A DNA stretch of 64,000 bases from Athripsodes cinereus (lineage: Eukaryota > Arthropoda > Insecta > Trichoptera > Leptoceridae): the NCBI GenBank assembly GCA_947579605.1, contig OX388314.1:19651982-19715981 (forward strand), given 5' to 3'. The translations under genes and the position numbers were made by a program. Under the pieces are notes generated by a model, which had not been told where the DNA came from, ran no database searches, and saw nothing but the letters and a program-made list of their open reading frames with translations. This document shows, one piece after another, positions 1-14,330 of the stretch (position 1 is its first letter; the number at the start of each line of letters is the position of its first letter).

Positions 1-1590
1 ATAATTGTAATAATTACAGGAATCTATGATATCGATCGATTGAACATTATTTATACATTTCATAATTGATTATTTCGGTCATGCAAATTATACATAGTAT
101 GACCTAACGACTCCAACGCAATATAACACGAAACGAATAAAAAAACTAAAATTTCATCATCAAATCTTATTTTTATTTGATCATCATCTTTATTCGACGT
201 TTTTATACAGAAATTTTAGGTTAAACCTCAATAATGTTTATTTTTTTCCTGTTAATTCGTCACACTATCGGTACTCTACCGATCTTGCGGTACTTTATCT
301 TCTTCAAATTATGCAAATACTGAAATGACCGACGTACAGTGAAACTGGTAATTTGTATAAAAATATCGGGTAAGCTTTTAAATCCATTCAAAATAGTACA
401 TACTGTCATGAAGATTTGCTAATAACGACACTGTCTTTACCATGTAAACCGTAAATTGAATATAAAGACAACACTTACATTTTCTTGTGCAAAAAATATT
501 AATTTTATGATATTAAATTATACCTACATCAGTAAATCGCTAGCACTGTTGAATGTTCTAAATATCTTTTACAACTAAATCTATGTCATATAATGAATTA
601 TCAATGTCTATCTCATGAAACTTATGTTTTTTGTGTAAATTCAGCTGTTACGAAAATTTATTCAAAAATTACTTACTTTATTATTTGTTATAATATCTAC
701 TTATTATGCCGACCTCTTAACAAAAAGTTTAGAACATTAACTTACAAAACCTATCTTAATTAATTGTTAGAAAAATAAATATTTCGAATACCCAATACAT
801 TTCGTGAATCATAGTCAATCTTAACTATAAAAACTGGTATCTTTGCGCACATTCACAAAAACTGCAGTTTTAATTGCAAGTTACAAAATATTGCTAAAAT
901 AATCAGAAACACTATTTTACGATATGAATCATAGACTTGCAGAGCGTATGTACTAGATAGAATTAATATTAATAATGATCGTTTTGTATATTATAAGTTT
1001 GTAAAGTAATACAAATATATCTTATTTATAATCAATAATAATAATTGTATCTTGTCATGAATTTCACGAACACGCCGCCTTTCCTAATGGAGTGAAATTA
1101 TTATTAAATAAGAGAGTAAATCATAATTTGAGTTCCTATTCTGTTGTATATAGTATTTAACACCACGATTTTAATAACAACATATAGTACAACACCTAAT
1201 GTGCTTTAAGTTTCAATATAATATTATACTATGTGATAACTTTAAAAGCTTAAACCTGGCTATGCTCAGAAAGCATACTAATAGTAATCAACATTTCCGA
1301 ATCTATTTGTCCTGGTCATTTTGAAGAGAAAAGTATCGTGATGTTCATTATTTATATCTGTGTAACATACATATAAGTTGGAATAGTACACCTTCAAATT
1401 TACGACAAATAGGAAGGGTTACAGAAAGAAACTGATAACGCTGGGAGTTTCGAACAATAACACCCATAATGTTATAATATTCTGAGTTAACAGCGCTGAA
1501 CAAATTGTGTATGTACATAAACATACATAAAAATGTGCTTAAATGTTGATGGACTAAAATATTTATTCCGAGAGTATGTATGATCACTAT

Positions 1591-1656
1591 GAATTTCGGA
1601 TAAATGGAAGTCCCCAGACTTCTGCGGTATCCGGGTGGACGGTGGGTCCTTCAATG
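1591..1656 (+). repeat. Fragment of the SINE body seen at 50901-50966
   Basis: The words ttcggataaatggaagtccc and cagacttctgcggtatcc are the reverse complement, with few changes, of 50901-50966. This is an isolated 66-bp fragment. Confidence 0.75.
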
Positions 1657-1861
1657 TATGATCACTATTAGTAATAAACTATAGGAACTCTCGATCTAAG
1701 ACCAGTATTAGCTGTTTCTGTAAATCTACTCTTTCACACGATCTTCTGAAATATTATATTAAATTGTGAACTCGCTATCGTTATCCTAATGATTCAATAT
1801 GAGAAAACTATTTAATACCTATTTATTTCATTTTCAGTACAAACAAGTACCCGGTACTTAT

Positions 1862-2280
1862 ATTCTTCTTCTTCTTAGTCAGCCATCTCTCCACTGCTGA
1901 ATATAGGCCTCTTCCAAACTCTTCCAATCGTTGCGGTCCTGTGCCCTCTGTATCCATTTCCTTCCCGCGATTGGAGTAATGTCGTCAGTCCATCTCTTTT
2001 GTGGTCTGCCGATGCTTCTTTTGCTACTCCATGGTCGCCATTTGAGGATTCTAGGAGTCCATCTACTGTCGTTTCGTCTCACAACATGACCCGCCCATTG
2101 CCACTTAAGCTTTGCAACACGATCCATAATATCTGTGACTTTTGTTAGGTGCCTGATGTCTTCATTTCTAATTTTATCTCTCAGACTCACCCCTAACATT
2201 CGTCTTTGTGAGCATTTTAGCTTGTGGACACTTGCTGCAGTTAGCGATATGGTTTCTAGTCCATATGTTGTCTATTAATA
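1862..2280 (-). mobile_element. Decayed RTE-type LINE 3' end, second family (C-terminal RT tail)
   Basis: On the minus strand a frame beginning before 2280 and ending at a stop at 1879-1881 encodes the characteristic tail of insect RTE reverse transcriptases. Blocks seen are SLRDKIRNEDIRHLTKV, KLKWQWAGHVVRRND, GRPQKRWTDDI and RKWIQRAQDRNDWKSL. It ends in a gaagaagaagaa-type tail (ttcttcttcttctt at 1864 on the + strand). It is truncated at its 5' side near 2280. This is a transposon remnant, not a host gene. Confidence 0.85.
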
Positions 2281-3794
2281 TTTAATTAAACAATATCTCT
2301 GGTTTCTAATATTGTAGATATTACTTGCATTGTAAACTATATTGGGCTTAACTAAAAAAGGGATATAAGTAAATAATGACTTCTCTGAATTATTCTTAGC
2401 AGATGGTTCTAAGTTTAAATCCAGCTACATGTTTAGGCTTAATCAAAGAACATAAAGATGTGCTTTAGTTTAACTTCTTAATACAGTCTTAATCTTTATA
2501 TGACTAAAAATAATGCAACTACATATTTATCATCATATATCAGTAAAAGGCAAATTGCCGTTTATTGATCAAATAAATAAATAAATAAATCATATCACGC
2601 AAGTTACATGTAGTTATTATAATTGATTGTAATAACTCAACGAGTAGAACTTCTGATATTTGACGAGAACGTTTAACAAAATAAATACTAAAATTTAAAT
2701 TTTGCTTTATCATCTTACTAAAAAAAAGATACCTAATATAAATTTTGTTTCTTTTGAAATAATCGTCGTTTAATAATAAACGTCGTCGGCTGTTTCGTGA
2801 TACAAATTATTCAAATTAAATTATACGATAATTTACTTTTTCATTGTGGTCACCGTCTTGTACAATTAAACATTGTAAACACCGAGACAATGACAGTAGG
2901 TAATAATAATAATAGCGACAAGAAAATAAGTCATTTCCGGTCCCATCTGATTTCATTGCTACAAACGAATACCCTTAATTGCTATTTGACGCGTCAATTA
3001 TAATCGAAATACAAAAATTGTAATAAAAAAACTTGATTGATACCTACCTACTGGTGTGGTATTAATTAATCCATACTAAAAATTGACTTTCAAATTTTTA
3101 AAACGAACGCCTAAAATTACTCTCAAAACGATTCCACATCCAGCGGGTTTTGTTTTTTAATTAAAAAGATTCAAAATCATCGTTACTAACTATCATTATT
3201 ATTATTATTATAGATTTTTATGAATATATTTGCATTTTAACACGATGATCGATTCAGATGCCCTGATTTTAATTGAGTTAATAAATTTGTCGAAATTAAT
3301 CAATCAAACTCATACCAAAGATAAAATATTTTACATAAAGCTTATACCCATTTAAATACCAACGCCACTAATTGTCCGTACTACCTGTATTCCTGTATTA
3401 ATTACATTTATGTATTATAAATCGATTATTTAGATTTCATAGTAAGCTTAGCTTATACCTACACATCTGACTATGTTGTGAATTAATGGCGAGGTGTAAC
3501 CAAAGCAGTAAGCAGTAGAGCTTGCGATTTTAATCTTTTGAAATAGCAATTAAGTAAAAATAGGCATAGCTCGTCAGTTCATGTATGTAATTGATCCATA
3601 GCCTAACAAATACATCACAGATTGAATGATTAAGATTGTCGGTCAGATTTCTGCTACCGATTTTATTAATGTTTCAGTTAGCAGTTCATCTGTCGTAAAT
3701 ATACTAGTTTGTAATTTTAAAGTAAGTTGGAAGCAATGACTAAACGTGGAAGCATAATAAATATGTTAGTGTAGATTCATTATATTTATGTTAT

Positions 3795-3830
3795 TAGTCC
3801 GCTGGCTATCCCACATGTGAAAGATGACTT
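3795..3830 (+). mobile_element. Family A minimal fragments (this site; also 31430-31480 and 49979-50028)
   Basis: Short 3'-block pieces only: gtccgctggctatcccac here, gattccgctggttattccac at 31430 and gtcgactggttactccac at 49979. Each is too short to be sure on its own. Confidence 0.4.
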
Positions 3831-6273
3831 AGTCCACTTTCTCTGCTTTGCTAGAATTTTACTACAGAAAATAATAATTTTACTGTTGACAAGTCATTTC
3901 AATGACTTAACGGGCTTCGTTCGTTGGTTGCACAGTTTTATGAATATATCTTTATATGTGATTTGATAAATGTGAATTGTAATTGTATGTATAAATCATT
4001 AAATGATGTTTACCGAAACGTACTCTATATATTTTTATTTATTTACAACAAAACCTCAAAACAGCAATCAGGATTGCTGATATCAGAGGTAAAACCAATT
4101 ACAGATATCAAGCAAAATAAAATAATAATAAATAAATATAAGTAATAAATCTAATTATTCGCATTAATAATAAATATAATCTGAGAAAATATTGTATCTA
4201 AATTCTTCTTTATTATTTGCAACGAATTACCCAAAATCGAGTGAATTGTGATGCTTCCAATTTAATAATCGTGTCTTCCTAGGATCGTTGCATTGTATGC
4301 AAGGTATTCAAAAATGATTACCGTATTTCTTATTATTTCTTAACGATATTATATTAACGAAATAAAATGTTAAATACCTACGTTGCATTTAATATCATAA
4401 TAATTTACTAAAAACGTTCACGAATATATTAAGGAACAACACTATATTAGATATTATTTTAATTTATTTGTACGGTAAGAGTCTTCCGTGACTATTTTAT
4501 TTTAATAATTATATATTTCTTATATGTGTTTGTATGTATGTATGTATGTTTGTGTTTGTATATGAATTATTATTTCTTGTACCTGTTTTGATTGATCTGT
4601 ATCGTGTTATTATTTATCGGCTCCAAGACAAAAGTCTCGCCGGTTGTGATGCGGTTAATATTATTATTATTGTGGCCATCGTTGTTATATCCTAATCGAT
4701 ATAATTACACAACATATTATCTATCTACCTAATAAGCTCTACATACATAATACCTATGTCTAATTCACACTTAAACATTTTAGTCCTTTTATTTCTTTCG
4801 TACATGTGTATGTTTTAGTTGATAGCATTTTATGGAATATTTTACCCTCTGTAAGGACTACCACCCCTTGAGGACTTTATGGAAAACTAAATTAAACATA
4901 CATCAACATGTTTCTCGTTTGCAAAGATATTATAATTATGTTTTGTAGTTGGTAATGTCTCTCAAAGTTAACATGTTATAACATTTTATTCAATCTCAGT
5001 GTTTTTTACAAGATTTTCAACCAATTTTTTTTTTTTGAAACAGATAAAAAAACCATTGTCTTGGTTATGTTATCTCCAAATTTTGAATTAGTATGATAAC
5101 TTCACAATAAAATTAGATTACAACGTAAAAATAAATGGGCAGTGCCTATTTTACAACAAAGCTAGATAAACGGATAATAATAAATATTTATTCCATCTTT
5201 TTAGGGAGATACAGCTGTATGCTAATTATCAGAGATGCCAATGTTACTTATTGCTTTTTCCTTGTGCTAAATCGGGATATACAGCTAGTAATGATATTGT
5301 AAATCTGAGAGTAATTTATACAGCCATATTGATCAAGATCCAATAATACCTACATGATATTATTGTGTTCCTCACGTCAATCTTAAAGTGATTCGATTAT
5401 TAAGTATCTTACAAAGTTTCTTAAACTTGATTCTTTTGATTAACTCACACCCTCCATTTTAATACCTTGCCTTAATTTTCCTGATCTATTTATATGCTAA
5501 GCAAGTGCTTTTACTTCATACTTAATATGTGTAATTTTTAAATATGTGAAATGTCCTCCCAGAAAATAGAATATTAGGTATGATGTTTTCCACACATGAC
5601 CTAGCATTTATATTTTTCCAAAGTTAATTTGTATTTATTATTGTCTTGTTCTGATACTGCATGTTGTCAAATTACTTTAAATTACGAGTATTGTCATTTG
5701 CTAGATCAATTTTATATTGTTTCAACATCAACAATACAAAAAATTAAAATTATTTCCTCCAAACTAATTGAATTGCAATTTCATTAACAGTGTACTTTGA
5801 AAGGTCTTGAAGGTATATTTTTTCATAAATTTATTTTTAGTTGTATCAAAATATATGTACATAATATAACACAACACACGTTGAGATTTGTAGTAGAACT
5901 TAAGGCTCTCCAAAAAGTTTAGAAATCCAGGTGTATTTTCGTATGTATCAAGTCTGCGTTTTAATTACAGCCTTCGGGCAGTTTTAATTTTCAACTTTTT
6001 AAATTCCCTCTTTGAACTTATTATTATTCTATAATTTAATACTGAGATCGATAACAGGCACATTTAAGAACATATGCATGCATAAGTACAATGTGATTTT
6101 AATAGTAATTATGTATTACATGATTTTCTGTAGATTATAAATCATTTACAAAGATCTTAAGTCTGAATTTATATAAGTTCAAATTTAAATGCATATAATT
6201 ATTATAACAAAGTTTAACACATATTTATATTTTTTTTGAGATTATCTAATAACGGAACGAGCAAAGCATATAA

Positions 6274-6332
6274 TATGATGAACTAAGTACACGTATTACG
6301 ACTAACGTAATACGTTTACTTAGTTCATCATA
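6274..6332. repeat. Near-perfect hairpin, 26-bp arms, 7-base loop
   Basis: The left arm starts tatgatgaactaagtac (6274-6299). The right arm is its reverse complement (6307-6332) with one mismatch, around the loop gactaac. No longer inverted repeat continues outside the arms, so it could be a tiny MITE remnant or a transcribed hairpin. Confidence 0.8.
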
Positions 6333-7480
6333 GAACTTCATCCAAATTGGTGAATTAAAGTCACCTATGTTTAAGCAAACAAAAAGCTTAAAGATTTGCT
6401 GGGCAATTTTGCTTTATATTCATCTACAATATTTTTACTGATAAGGTACAAAAGTAGGTACTTATCTCTATTGATTATCAAAGTGCTAAATACGTGAAAA
6501 AATAGTGATTTGAGACAATAAAAATTAACGCTTTTTATGTCGCAATTCCAATGTTTAAACCTACCACAAACAGTATTACATTACCATATATACCTTGAGA
6601 GCATAACACACATGTTTAGTAAACAATGGACTAACTGTATAATGAGCTACAATCCATTGGATTGGTGTGCAACGAATTTATATTTTCTTCTCCATTCATG
6701 TAATAAACATACAAATAGTCCTGACCGTATCAATAAAAATAAAACATTCACAATGAGAGGCATACTACATCACTGAATTGAAGAAGTTAATTAATAATAA
6801 ATTTAGTGAATTAATATCAAATTCATAATAAAAATTGATGTTGAAGATATCAAAAATAAAATACCCATCTCTTTAACCTTGATGATCGCGTGAGGTAAAG
6901 ACGCATATTAAATCTTCTTTTTTTAATATATTATATCTCATATTTCTTGATTTGAAAAGACGGGATACAAATTATTGGAGACACGAAACACGAATAATGT
7001 CTCTCTTTTTTATATATTTTATTTAATTTACTCAATAGTATCCAGTTACCTACCTTACAGGGTAACATAGTAAGTAAGTAGATATTATAGATGTATAATA
7101 AATTTATATAATTTTAGAAAGTTGGTAACTGTGAGGAAACGAACAGATGAACAATTAATATTATAAGTTGTTAGTAAAAATATAACGTTTTAAATACTTT
7201 TGACTTGAAACACCTGGATTTGACAGGATTTTAATGGTTGACAATATTATACTTAAACCCGTAATGTGAATGTTACAAAATATATATTTAAATAAGGATA
7301 GACACGTTGTAGGTAAGATATCGTCAAATTATATATTATGTAGGTATAACTTATTGTTTTAACCTACCTACTGAAACTAATAAAAAATTTAGAGGAATGA
7401 AATTTTAACAACTCTATATCTATCCTATAAGGATGTGGCCATGAAAAATTGATATTATGCAAAAACATTTTACAACCTAG

Positions 7481-7636
7481 ATTCAGCGGTGAGGTTTGCC
7501 ACCCATCCTGAATGCCTTATTTCTCTATTGCTATGGAGAGGAAAGCTTGCATATTTATCACACGCAGTTGGCCTACTGGCTACCCCACTTATGGGATATG
7601 CCGTTTTGCTAATAATAATTTTACTAATAGTAGATT
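7481..7636 (+). mobile_element. Family A short repeat, near full length
   Basis: It contains the 5' block cagcggtgaggtttgccacc, the middle stem region gcttgcat...acgcagttgg, and the 3' block ctggctaccccactt followed by a taatagtag-type tail. It resembles the RTE LINE at both ends. An apparent 78-codon frame over it is accidental. Confidence 0.8.
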
Positions 7637-8513
7637 TTAAAAACGTTATGATTAAGTATATTATTTATATACAATATTGTGCCTCATTACAAGAGGTAAT
7701 AATTTCCATACTAACAGATCGATGATCTACAACACGAAAACGAAGAAAAAGAACATTTCGTTTTTCTCAAATTTTCAGCAATGAAGTATGTCCCTCATCC
7801 TTTAAACCTTCATTTTCAATTATATATAAAGGAGTATATTATATATATATGTATATATAGCCCAGATCCAAATGAAGCCTATGTTAAAATTGGAAATCTA
7901 GATAGCTGAAGAAGAAAATTAATAGAGAATTTCCTGACCATTAATAATAAGCAAGTGCAAAAAAGAGTTCTCAATATAATGTTTTCATTAAACGTAGCTG
8001 TACATATTTATTTCGCTGAGTACCCCAAATGTGATAGATATGTATATATTGTAATAGATATAGATTGATTGATATTACAAAATAAAATGAAATATTTTGT
8101 TTTATAACACTGTTACTTCTCGGTTCGCGTGAGCTTAATATAAGCACGATATTCACACATTTCCATGGAAGGTGAATTAAAAAGTTTATAATAATACTAA
8201 TTGCGATCGAAACTTAATTATTTAATAATACTACATAATTGCAATAGCAGAGGTAGATACCTACTACATATTACCGTGTCTGTTGTAATAAGATTGGTAA
8301 TAATATTAGGTATATAATTTTACATTGATTCTCAACTGTTGGTATCATTTTAACTCATCGAAATTTAAACACTCTTTAAAATGAAGTTATCTATATATCT
8401 CTCTACAATTCTACACCATCACTACATCTCCCATAACCATAAGTGAGGTGACCTAACTACACGTTAACTAAACATACGAAATATAAACATTATTCATAAC
8501 ACAATATTTACAC

Positions 8514-8600
8514 ATGAAGACGGCTTGCATGTTTATTACATGCAACTGATCTGCTGGCTACACCACTTTTGGGATATGCTGTGATGGTAAAGTAGTATAT
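8514..8600 (+). mobile_element. Family A repeat, 3' half
   Basis: It has a perfect stem-loop gcatgt-ttatt-acatgc (8527-8543), then ctgatctgctggctacacca and gtgatggtaaagtagta. A possible minus-strand 3' end of another copy is at 8405-8450. Confidence 0.75.
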
Positions 8601-9582
8601 TTACACATTATACCTATGATAGCACACTACGATTGCGAGTAATACAACTAAATTAAAATTGTTATTATCGAAAACTTTTACACAAGTTATTTTTGTGTAG
8701 CAAAAGTTTTTAGAAAATCGAGAATCAAAGGTTTCAAAAGCATAAAGAGATCATGTTTCAGTTATTCGAAATATATTTTTCGTTTGAAAATGTTTTTTTT
8801 TAATACATATTCAAAATACTTTTCTATTTTACCGAAGTCATCTTCGACATTTACATATTAATTTATAAGCAGGCTACTTTTTGAAAACATTTTCAATATT
8901 CAAGGAAATGTATTCTAAAAAAAAAATACTATTTGAAAAAATATAAATTAGGATAATAGCAATGAGAGAATTTATGTAAAATAGATATAAAAGTATTCAT
9001 GTAAAAATTAATTCAACAAAAAATACATTTATTATAAAAATGTTGTCAATGTCTTTTAATTCTTATAAAACATATAAAAGTCTAAGAATCAAAATTAAAG
9101 GATTCATAGTTCCTTATATTACAAAAAAAAAACATACCTACCTAGAATAAATAAATACGGACCTTTTTTCTGAATCAATATTATAGTGACGCCAATGTAA
9201 AGAAGAGTAGGTATAAAATTATAAAATTTGAGTCGAATCCTAATTATCCTCACAGACTTATAGGTATAAGATGTAATTTGTATTATTAAACTAATTATAG
9301 AATAATAATCTTAAAGGATAGAAAATGGGAACATAATTATTGTCGTATAGTGTCCATAATACAATATAATAATATTATGTTTATTTTACATCTAAATACG
9401 TTTGTTGTTGGTGATTCTTTAACGAGTATTATACTTTTATGAAATTTTTTAAATGATTTGCAATTTTGATTTAATATTTACGTACATAAATATATCTATC
9501 TTTTTAGCATTTAGCCGTACACAATGCATATTTCCGTTTTTACGATTTTCGATTTTTTTAGATTTTTTCGAGTTTTTACGAT

Positions 9583-9715
9583 TCGAAATCGACGTGCGTG
9601 TATGAGAAATTGTTTGAATGTAGAAGAAGCGAAAGAAGTATGTAAGGACAGATCTATATGGCGTTCCGTTTTCTCTGCCTGCCCTACTTGGGATACGGCG
9701 TGAGGGAACAGAATA
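9583..9715 (+). mobile_element. 3' fragment of the same LINE family
   Basis: About 130 bp match the last codons and 3' end of the LINE at 48725-48845 (gacgtgcgtgtatgag, then gcgttccgtt, then a gggatacggcgtgaggg-type end). The fragment is 5'-truncated and diverged, as is usual for abortive LINE insertion. Confidence 0.85.
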
Positions 9716-10786
9716 GATACATGGACGATTTTCATTTTTCGACAATGAAGGAGTTCAGTGTTAATATTAATTTATTCACTGTGTCGGTGTTTAGGTAGTA
9801 GAATTCCATATCGAAATAAATAAAACAAGCGTTTTATTCTACTATTGATTTAATTTATGAGAGAGACGTCTTTCGTCTTATGAGGACATTGTCAATCTCA
9901 ATTTTTAATATTAATTATTAATTCTTTTTTCATCAACATCTCCCGCAGATCGTTTACAGGACACTTGAGTTCGTCAATATTGCAACATACCATACTTCCT
10001 CTACGTAACATAAAAAATAATTGTCGACTATTCATTTGTATTTTGTTATCTTTATTATAAATGTTTCTAATGTACACATAATACATTCTAAGCTTTACTG
10101 TATATATATAATACATCATCATGTAGACGGGTGCTTAAATTTGGCTAAAATAGATAAAGCTTTTCAATGCTGTACTTTCGCAAATCATGCCAATAAAAAT
10201 CCCCATTAGTAGGTAAATCTTTAAAAAGACAATCGTCCAAAATGTTCCTTATAATAATGAAACAAACTTCTTTTCAACTTTACCGACTTCATAATTAAAT
10301 AATATATATTTTATTTGCGGATTCTTTCTCAATTTAGGACGCCTTGTTAAGAAGAACAGTTTCTTATTATTCCTACGTTGGTAATTTTGCAGGCAATTAA
10401 CTGTAGACGTAATTATTTTAAAGTTAATCTTTTCGTTTTTACAAATTATCACTTGCAATTAAGTTTGTTTTCTTTGTGTTTTTTGGAGAACGTAAACATA
10501 CATAATACTTGATAAACCCATCTACCGAAATGCACTGCTCTTTCCAACACATTCAGACATCTTTCTTTGCCTTCATGTAGGTAAATCATAATATTTACTT
10601 TGCAAATTTTACAATCACTCTTGTACTTGTTGATACAATAGGGTAACCAATTCAAGCTATAGGTACTTTAGATCCTCCATAAAAAATCAGTATCATTATT
10701 TATGTACACCTTTTTGTTTAAAATTAAAATATTTTCTCATACATAAATGACAAATATACGCACAAATCTTACGATATCTATAATAT

Positions 10787-10902
10787 TGTGAAGTTTGCCA
10801 TTCATTCTAGATGTTTTTACATTGTATTCATTACACGCAGTTGGTCCATTGGTTGAGTATCCTACTTTTAGGAGGTACTGTGGCATTGTAGAGATAGTAA
10901 GA
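10787..10902 (+). mobile_element. Family A repeat, diverged
   Basis: The words gtgaagtttgccattcattc, attacacgcagttggtcc and ggcattgtagagatagta match the consensus with internal losses. Confidence 0.6.
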
Positions 10903-11972
10903 TAAATAAGAAACGCATAAAAAGAATAGGTGTCAAAATAACTACTTAAGAGAATGAATACCTAATATAAAATACAATATTCATTATTACCTATAGTAAT
11001 CATTACTGCTTTATCTGTATTATAAAAGAACCAATTGTATACAGTATATTTTATCAGTCATCTCATAAAACTTACCACCTTATGTTTATACAAATAGTAT
11101 TATATATAATATTTCCTTGTTTTTATCAAGCCGACAAAACTGTTACACGATAATTATTACCTAAGTGGTAATTCTTTTGTAAAATCTAACACCCAATTCG
11201 GTCTAAGAACAATATAAAATCTGATAGAATTATTTTCTCCATTCATAAAAGTCTTTAGTATGTTAGTATGTCGGCGCCAGTGTAAATATTGAAGTCTCAT
11301 TGTGGTGAACCATTTTCTACTTTGAGTTTCACCTCAATACTAATTATCTCGCATCCTGTCAAAACCTTAACTTTTGGTCCTTATTATTACGTAGCAAGCT
11401 TTTAACCCGGCTTTACACTTGAGAAACAATTATACAAAAAAAATGTGCTTTAGGTAGCACAAACAAACAAACAGCGTTTCTACATGCCTACAACTGCAAA
11501 AGTAGAAAATTTTGACAGGAATTTTTGTCGAATGATTTTTATGTAGAGTGTTAATTTGTCATTTGATTTTCACATTTTTATTATTGACATATACTTTTTA
11601 GTATGCAAATACTAAACTTTTGATTCTTTATAATATTAGCAAATTAATTCAAATCAAACATCAAAATAAAAAGAGTTTTGTAAAAAATAAAGATATTGGT
11701 TAACATTAAAAGGATGACACCACGAATAGAGTAGGTATATTATTATTTTCCCTCTGATTTGTTAAATGAAGGTCTCTATAAAGTGAATAAACACCATAGA
11801 CATACTTTGATAAAAACATATATACATATTTACGAACGGACTAAAATATTAATGTGGTGATTATGAAAAAATAGGTTGTATTTTTTATGCATAGATGTGT
11901 ATTTTTTATTATTATTATCTTCGAAATAAAGGCAGTAATTAAAAAAATGTTTGTAGAAAGTAGTTAAAATAA

Positions 11973-12116
11973 TTAGGGATAAAAATTATTTTGTGCACCA
12001 CTTTTCGGGCGAATTAGGAAACTTTTTGCAGCCAGAAGAGCTTTGTCGGCGGCTGCATGAATGTAATCTTCAGTGGCGCCGGATTGAAGGATGATAATTA
12101 TTCTAGGTGATGCCAT
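11973..12116 (-). CDS. Candidate short frame, 47 codons, protein-like composition
   Basis: The minus-strand frame runs from ATG 12116 to TAA 11973. Codons 12-39 read like a real protein: SGATEDYIHAAADKALLAAK, then SFLIRPKSG. This segment is markedly less AT-rich than its surroundings (about 12000-12090). It also carries a gcagcc...ggctgc inverted repeat. It could be an isolated exon, a retrocopy or a transposon gag fragment; I cannot assign a family. No clear splice sites or promoter were seen. Confidence 0.25.
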   Translation of the reverse strand: MASPRIIIILQSGATEDYIHAAADKALLAAKSFLIRPKSGAQNNFYP

Positions 12117-14087
12117 TAATACGGACATCCTTGTTATTGTACCTGTATCTAACTTACCACGTTTTGACCAGTTGCCATTTTTCTACTCTTATTCTATTAT
12201 CCTAAATTGTTATAGAAAATCGTATTTACATAGATCAAGTGTCATGGATCATAATGTAAAATATTATATATGTTGTAGGAACATTACCGTTTGAAACAAT
12301 CTATATTCAAAAAAAAATTAAAATTATAAGGATAGAAAATAGTGTATGCTTATCAACTTCAATCAGAATATTAAAGAAGTCATGGGTATAACATTGTATT
12401 TTTAATTTAAACCTTTGCTGGTTTTCTAATTGTTATTGATTTGGCTATGTATTATTGTTTATGTTATAACTGTGTGTTTGTCAGGGAAAAAAAATAAGAA
12501 CAGATTACTTTTGTTTTTTGAATGGAGTAAACCAATTTTTCTTTCTTATGTTCTCGAGAAGTATTTGGAATGGAATAGTGTAATTAAATATACCTAATTA
12601 ATTATATACATCCAATCAAAAGTTCTTTAAAAAATATTTATAACTACCTATCTATATTTTTTGCGCAGAGGTGCTATGTAAACATATTTAATTTAAAGTG
12701 TTAATTTATTTTTGTTTGTGCAAACTCATCATAACTTCGACAACAGCTGAGAAACGTGGATTCCATAAGAGATAGGGATGTGAATAATAATAATATTTCG
12801 ATAAAAACTTATCGATAACATAACCTTATTAAAACAGTAGGAAGCGATTGGGGGCGTATCGTTTTTATTTTATAAATTGACGGAAATCACCCGGGAACCA
12901 GGCACCGAACAATTTCTATCAACACGTAGTTCTTTTTAATCGTTTTATATTATTTTTTCTCAATATTTAAACAGGGATAAATGTCTCAAGCAATAAAAAT
13001 AATAAATTATTATGAAAATCAGTATAATATTTATGGTGTGAGTTCGTTTGTGCATATATCAATATAGAATAATTTAAACGATAGGTACCTACCTACTAAA
13101 AGAATTTATAAGACATGCCGTTGAGTATATCTAGCCCATTTTTTTATTTATATTTTTTTTAGTAGTTGAATCTTCTGATTATGAATCAAAATGAATAATG
13201 TCATTGCGTAAACATTGCATTCTGAATAATATACTTTATTTATATCAAAATAACAAGATACAAAACATTAATTTTATAGGTAGGTGGGTACCTACTTCTT
13301 GTCAATAGTTCATTATTATTATTGATTTTTTTTATTCCAAATTCAAATTTCAAATCCAATTTGTTATGATTGTGTGTTGTAATTTACATACCTAATTAAA
13401 TAATTTTTACGCCGAATTATAATTCTTTAAAATATACGATAATGTAAACTATCAAATTTTGTATTTTCATAGATAGTGGGTGAGATTTGCTAGTGTGTTA
13501 TGCTATTATAAATGTCATACGTTATAATAAAAAATATAAAAAGTTCCGAGACGGTCGTGTCACCTGTTCCCTAAATTGTCATTTATACAAACATAGGTAC
13601 TTATTATTTTATTTACATAACATTACAACATATATATTTATATCCAACATTATATTATTGTTTGTTACTAGATATGTATATATGTATAATAGTTGTCCTC
13701 AGTATGTTCTTGTTAGGAAATATTTTTATTATAATGTTCTATTATTATCATTATTGATAGGTTTTTAATAATATCAAATACTCACGCAAGCTTATTATAA
13801 TAACTTTTAGATTGTTCTGTATTTATAATGTGAAGTATGAGATTCCATAATAAACTACCACTCTATGTCAGTTTACTTTAGGTAAGTCTTCTAAATAATA
13901 TGTTCAATACTAAATACCTATGCTTATATATATTTATACAATCTTTCCAAATACCTAAATTATATTACCTTTGTCTATTTAATATATTTATTTATTTGAA
14001 TATACCTACATTTGAACAGAAATAATTTACAAATCACAAAATATAAACAATGCATTATCATTCTCAACTTGAATATCCAACTACTCA

Positions 14088-14330
14088 TTCCATCATGGCA
14101 TATTCCATTAGTGCATTAACCAGCGGACCAACTACTAGTAATCAACATACAAATCGTTCTCTCCATGTCAATAAAAGTAAAGATATTCAGGATGAGTGGC
14201 AGACCTCATCCCTGAACTGAAAATGTTGAAACGTGATGTTTTACGAATACTTGTCTCATACAGGACACTTAAAAACTAACAGAATAGAGTGGAAAGCCTA
14301 TTCTTTAGTGGAGATTGCACAGGATGTTAA
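14088..14330 (-). mobile_element. Family A repeat, minus strand, with extended 5' part
   Basis: In + strand order: catggcatattcc (3' end), accagcggacc, caggatgagtggcagacctc (5' block). An extended part follows (acaggacacttaaaaac, cctattctttagtggaga) that is also present at 27826-28065 and 21166-21250. Confidence 0.75.

Larger units (their letters stand above)
1..7480. other. AT-rich non-coding DNA, left part
   Basis: No gene is seen. Besides the repeats listed (1591, 1862, 3795, 6274), there are short microsatellites: aaataaataaata near 2572, tattattattatta near 3198 and tatgtatgtatgtatg near 4534. The frames present are short and of AT-rich composition expected by chance. Confidence 0.7.
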
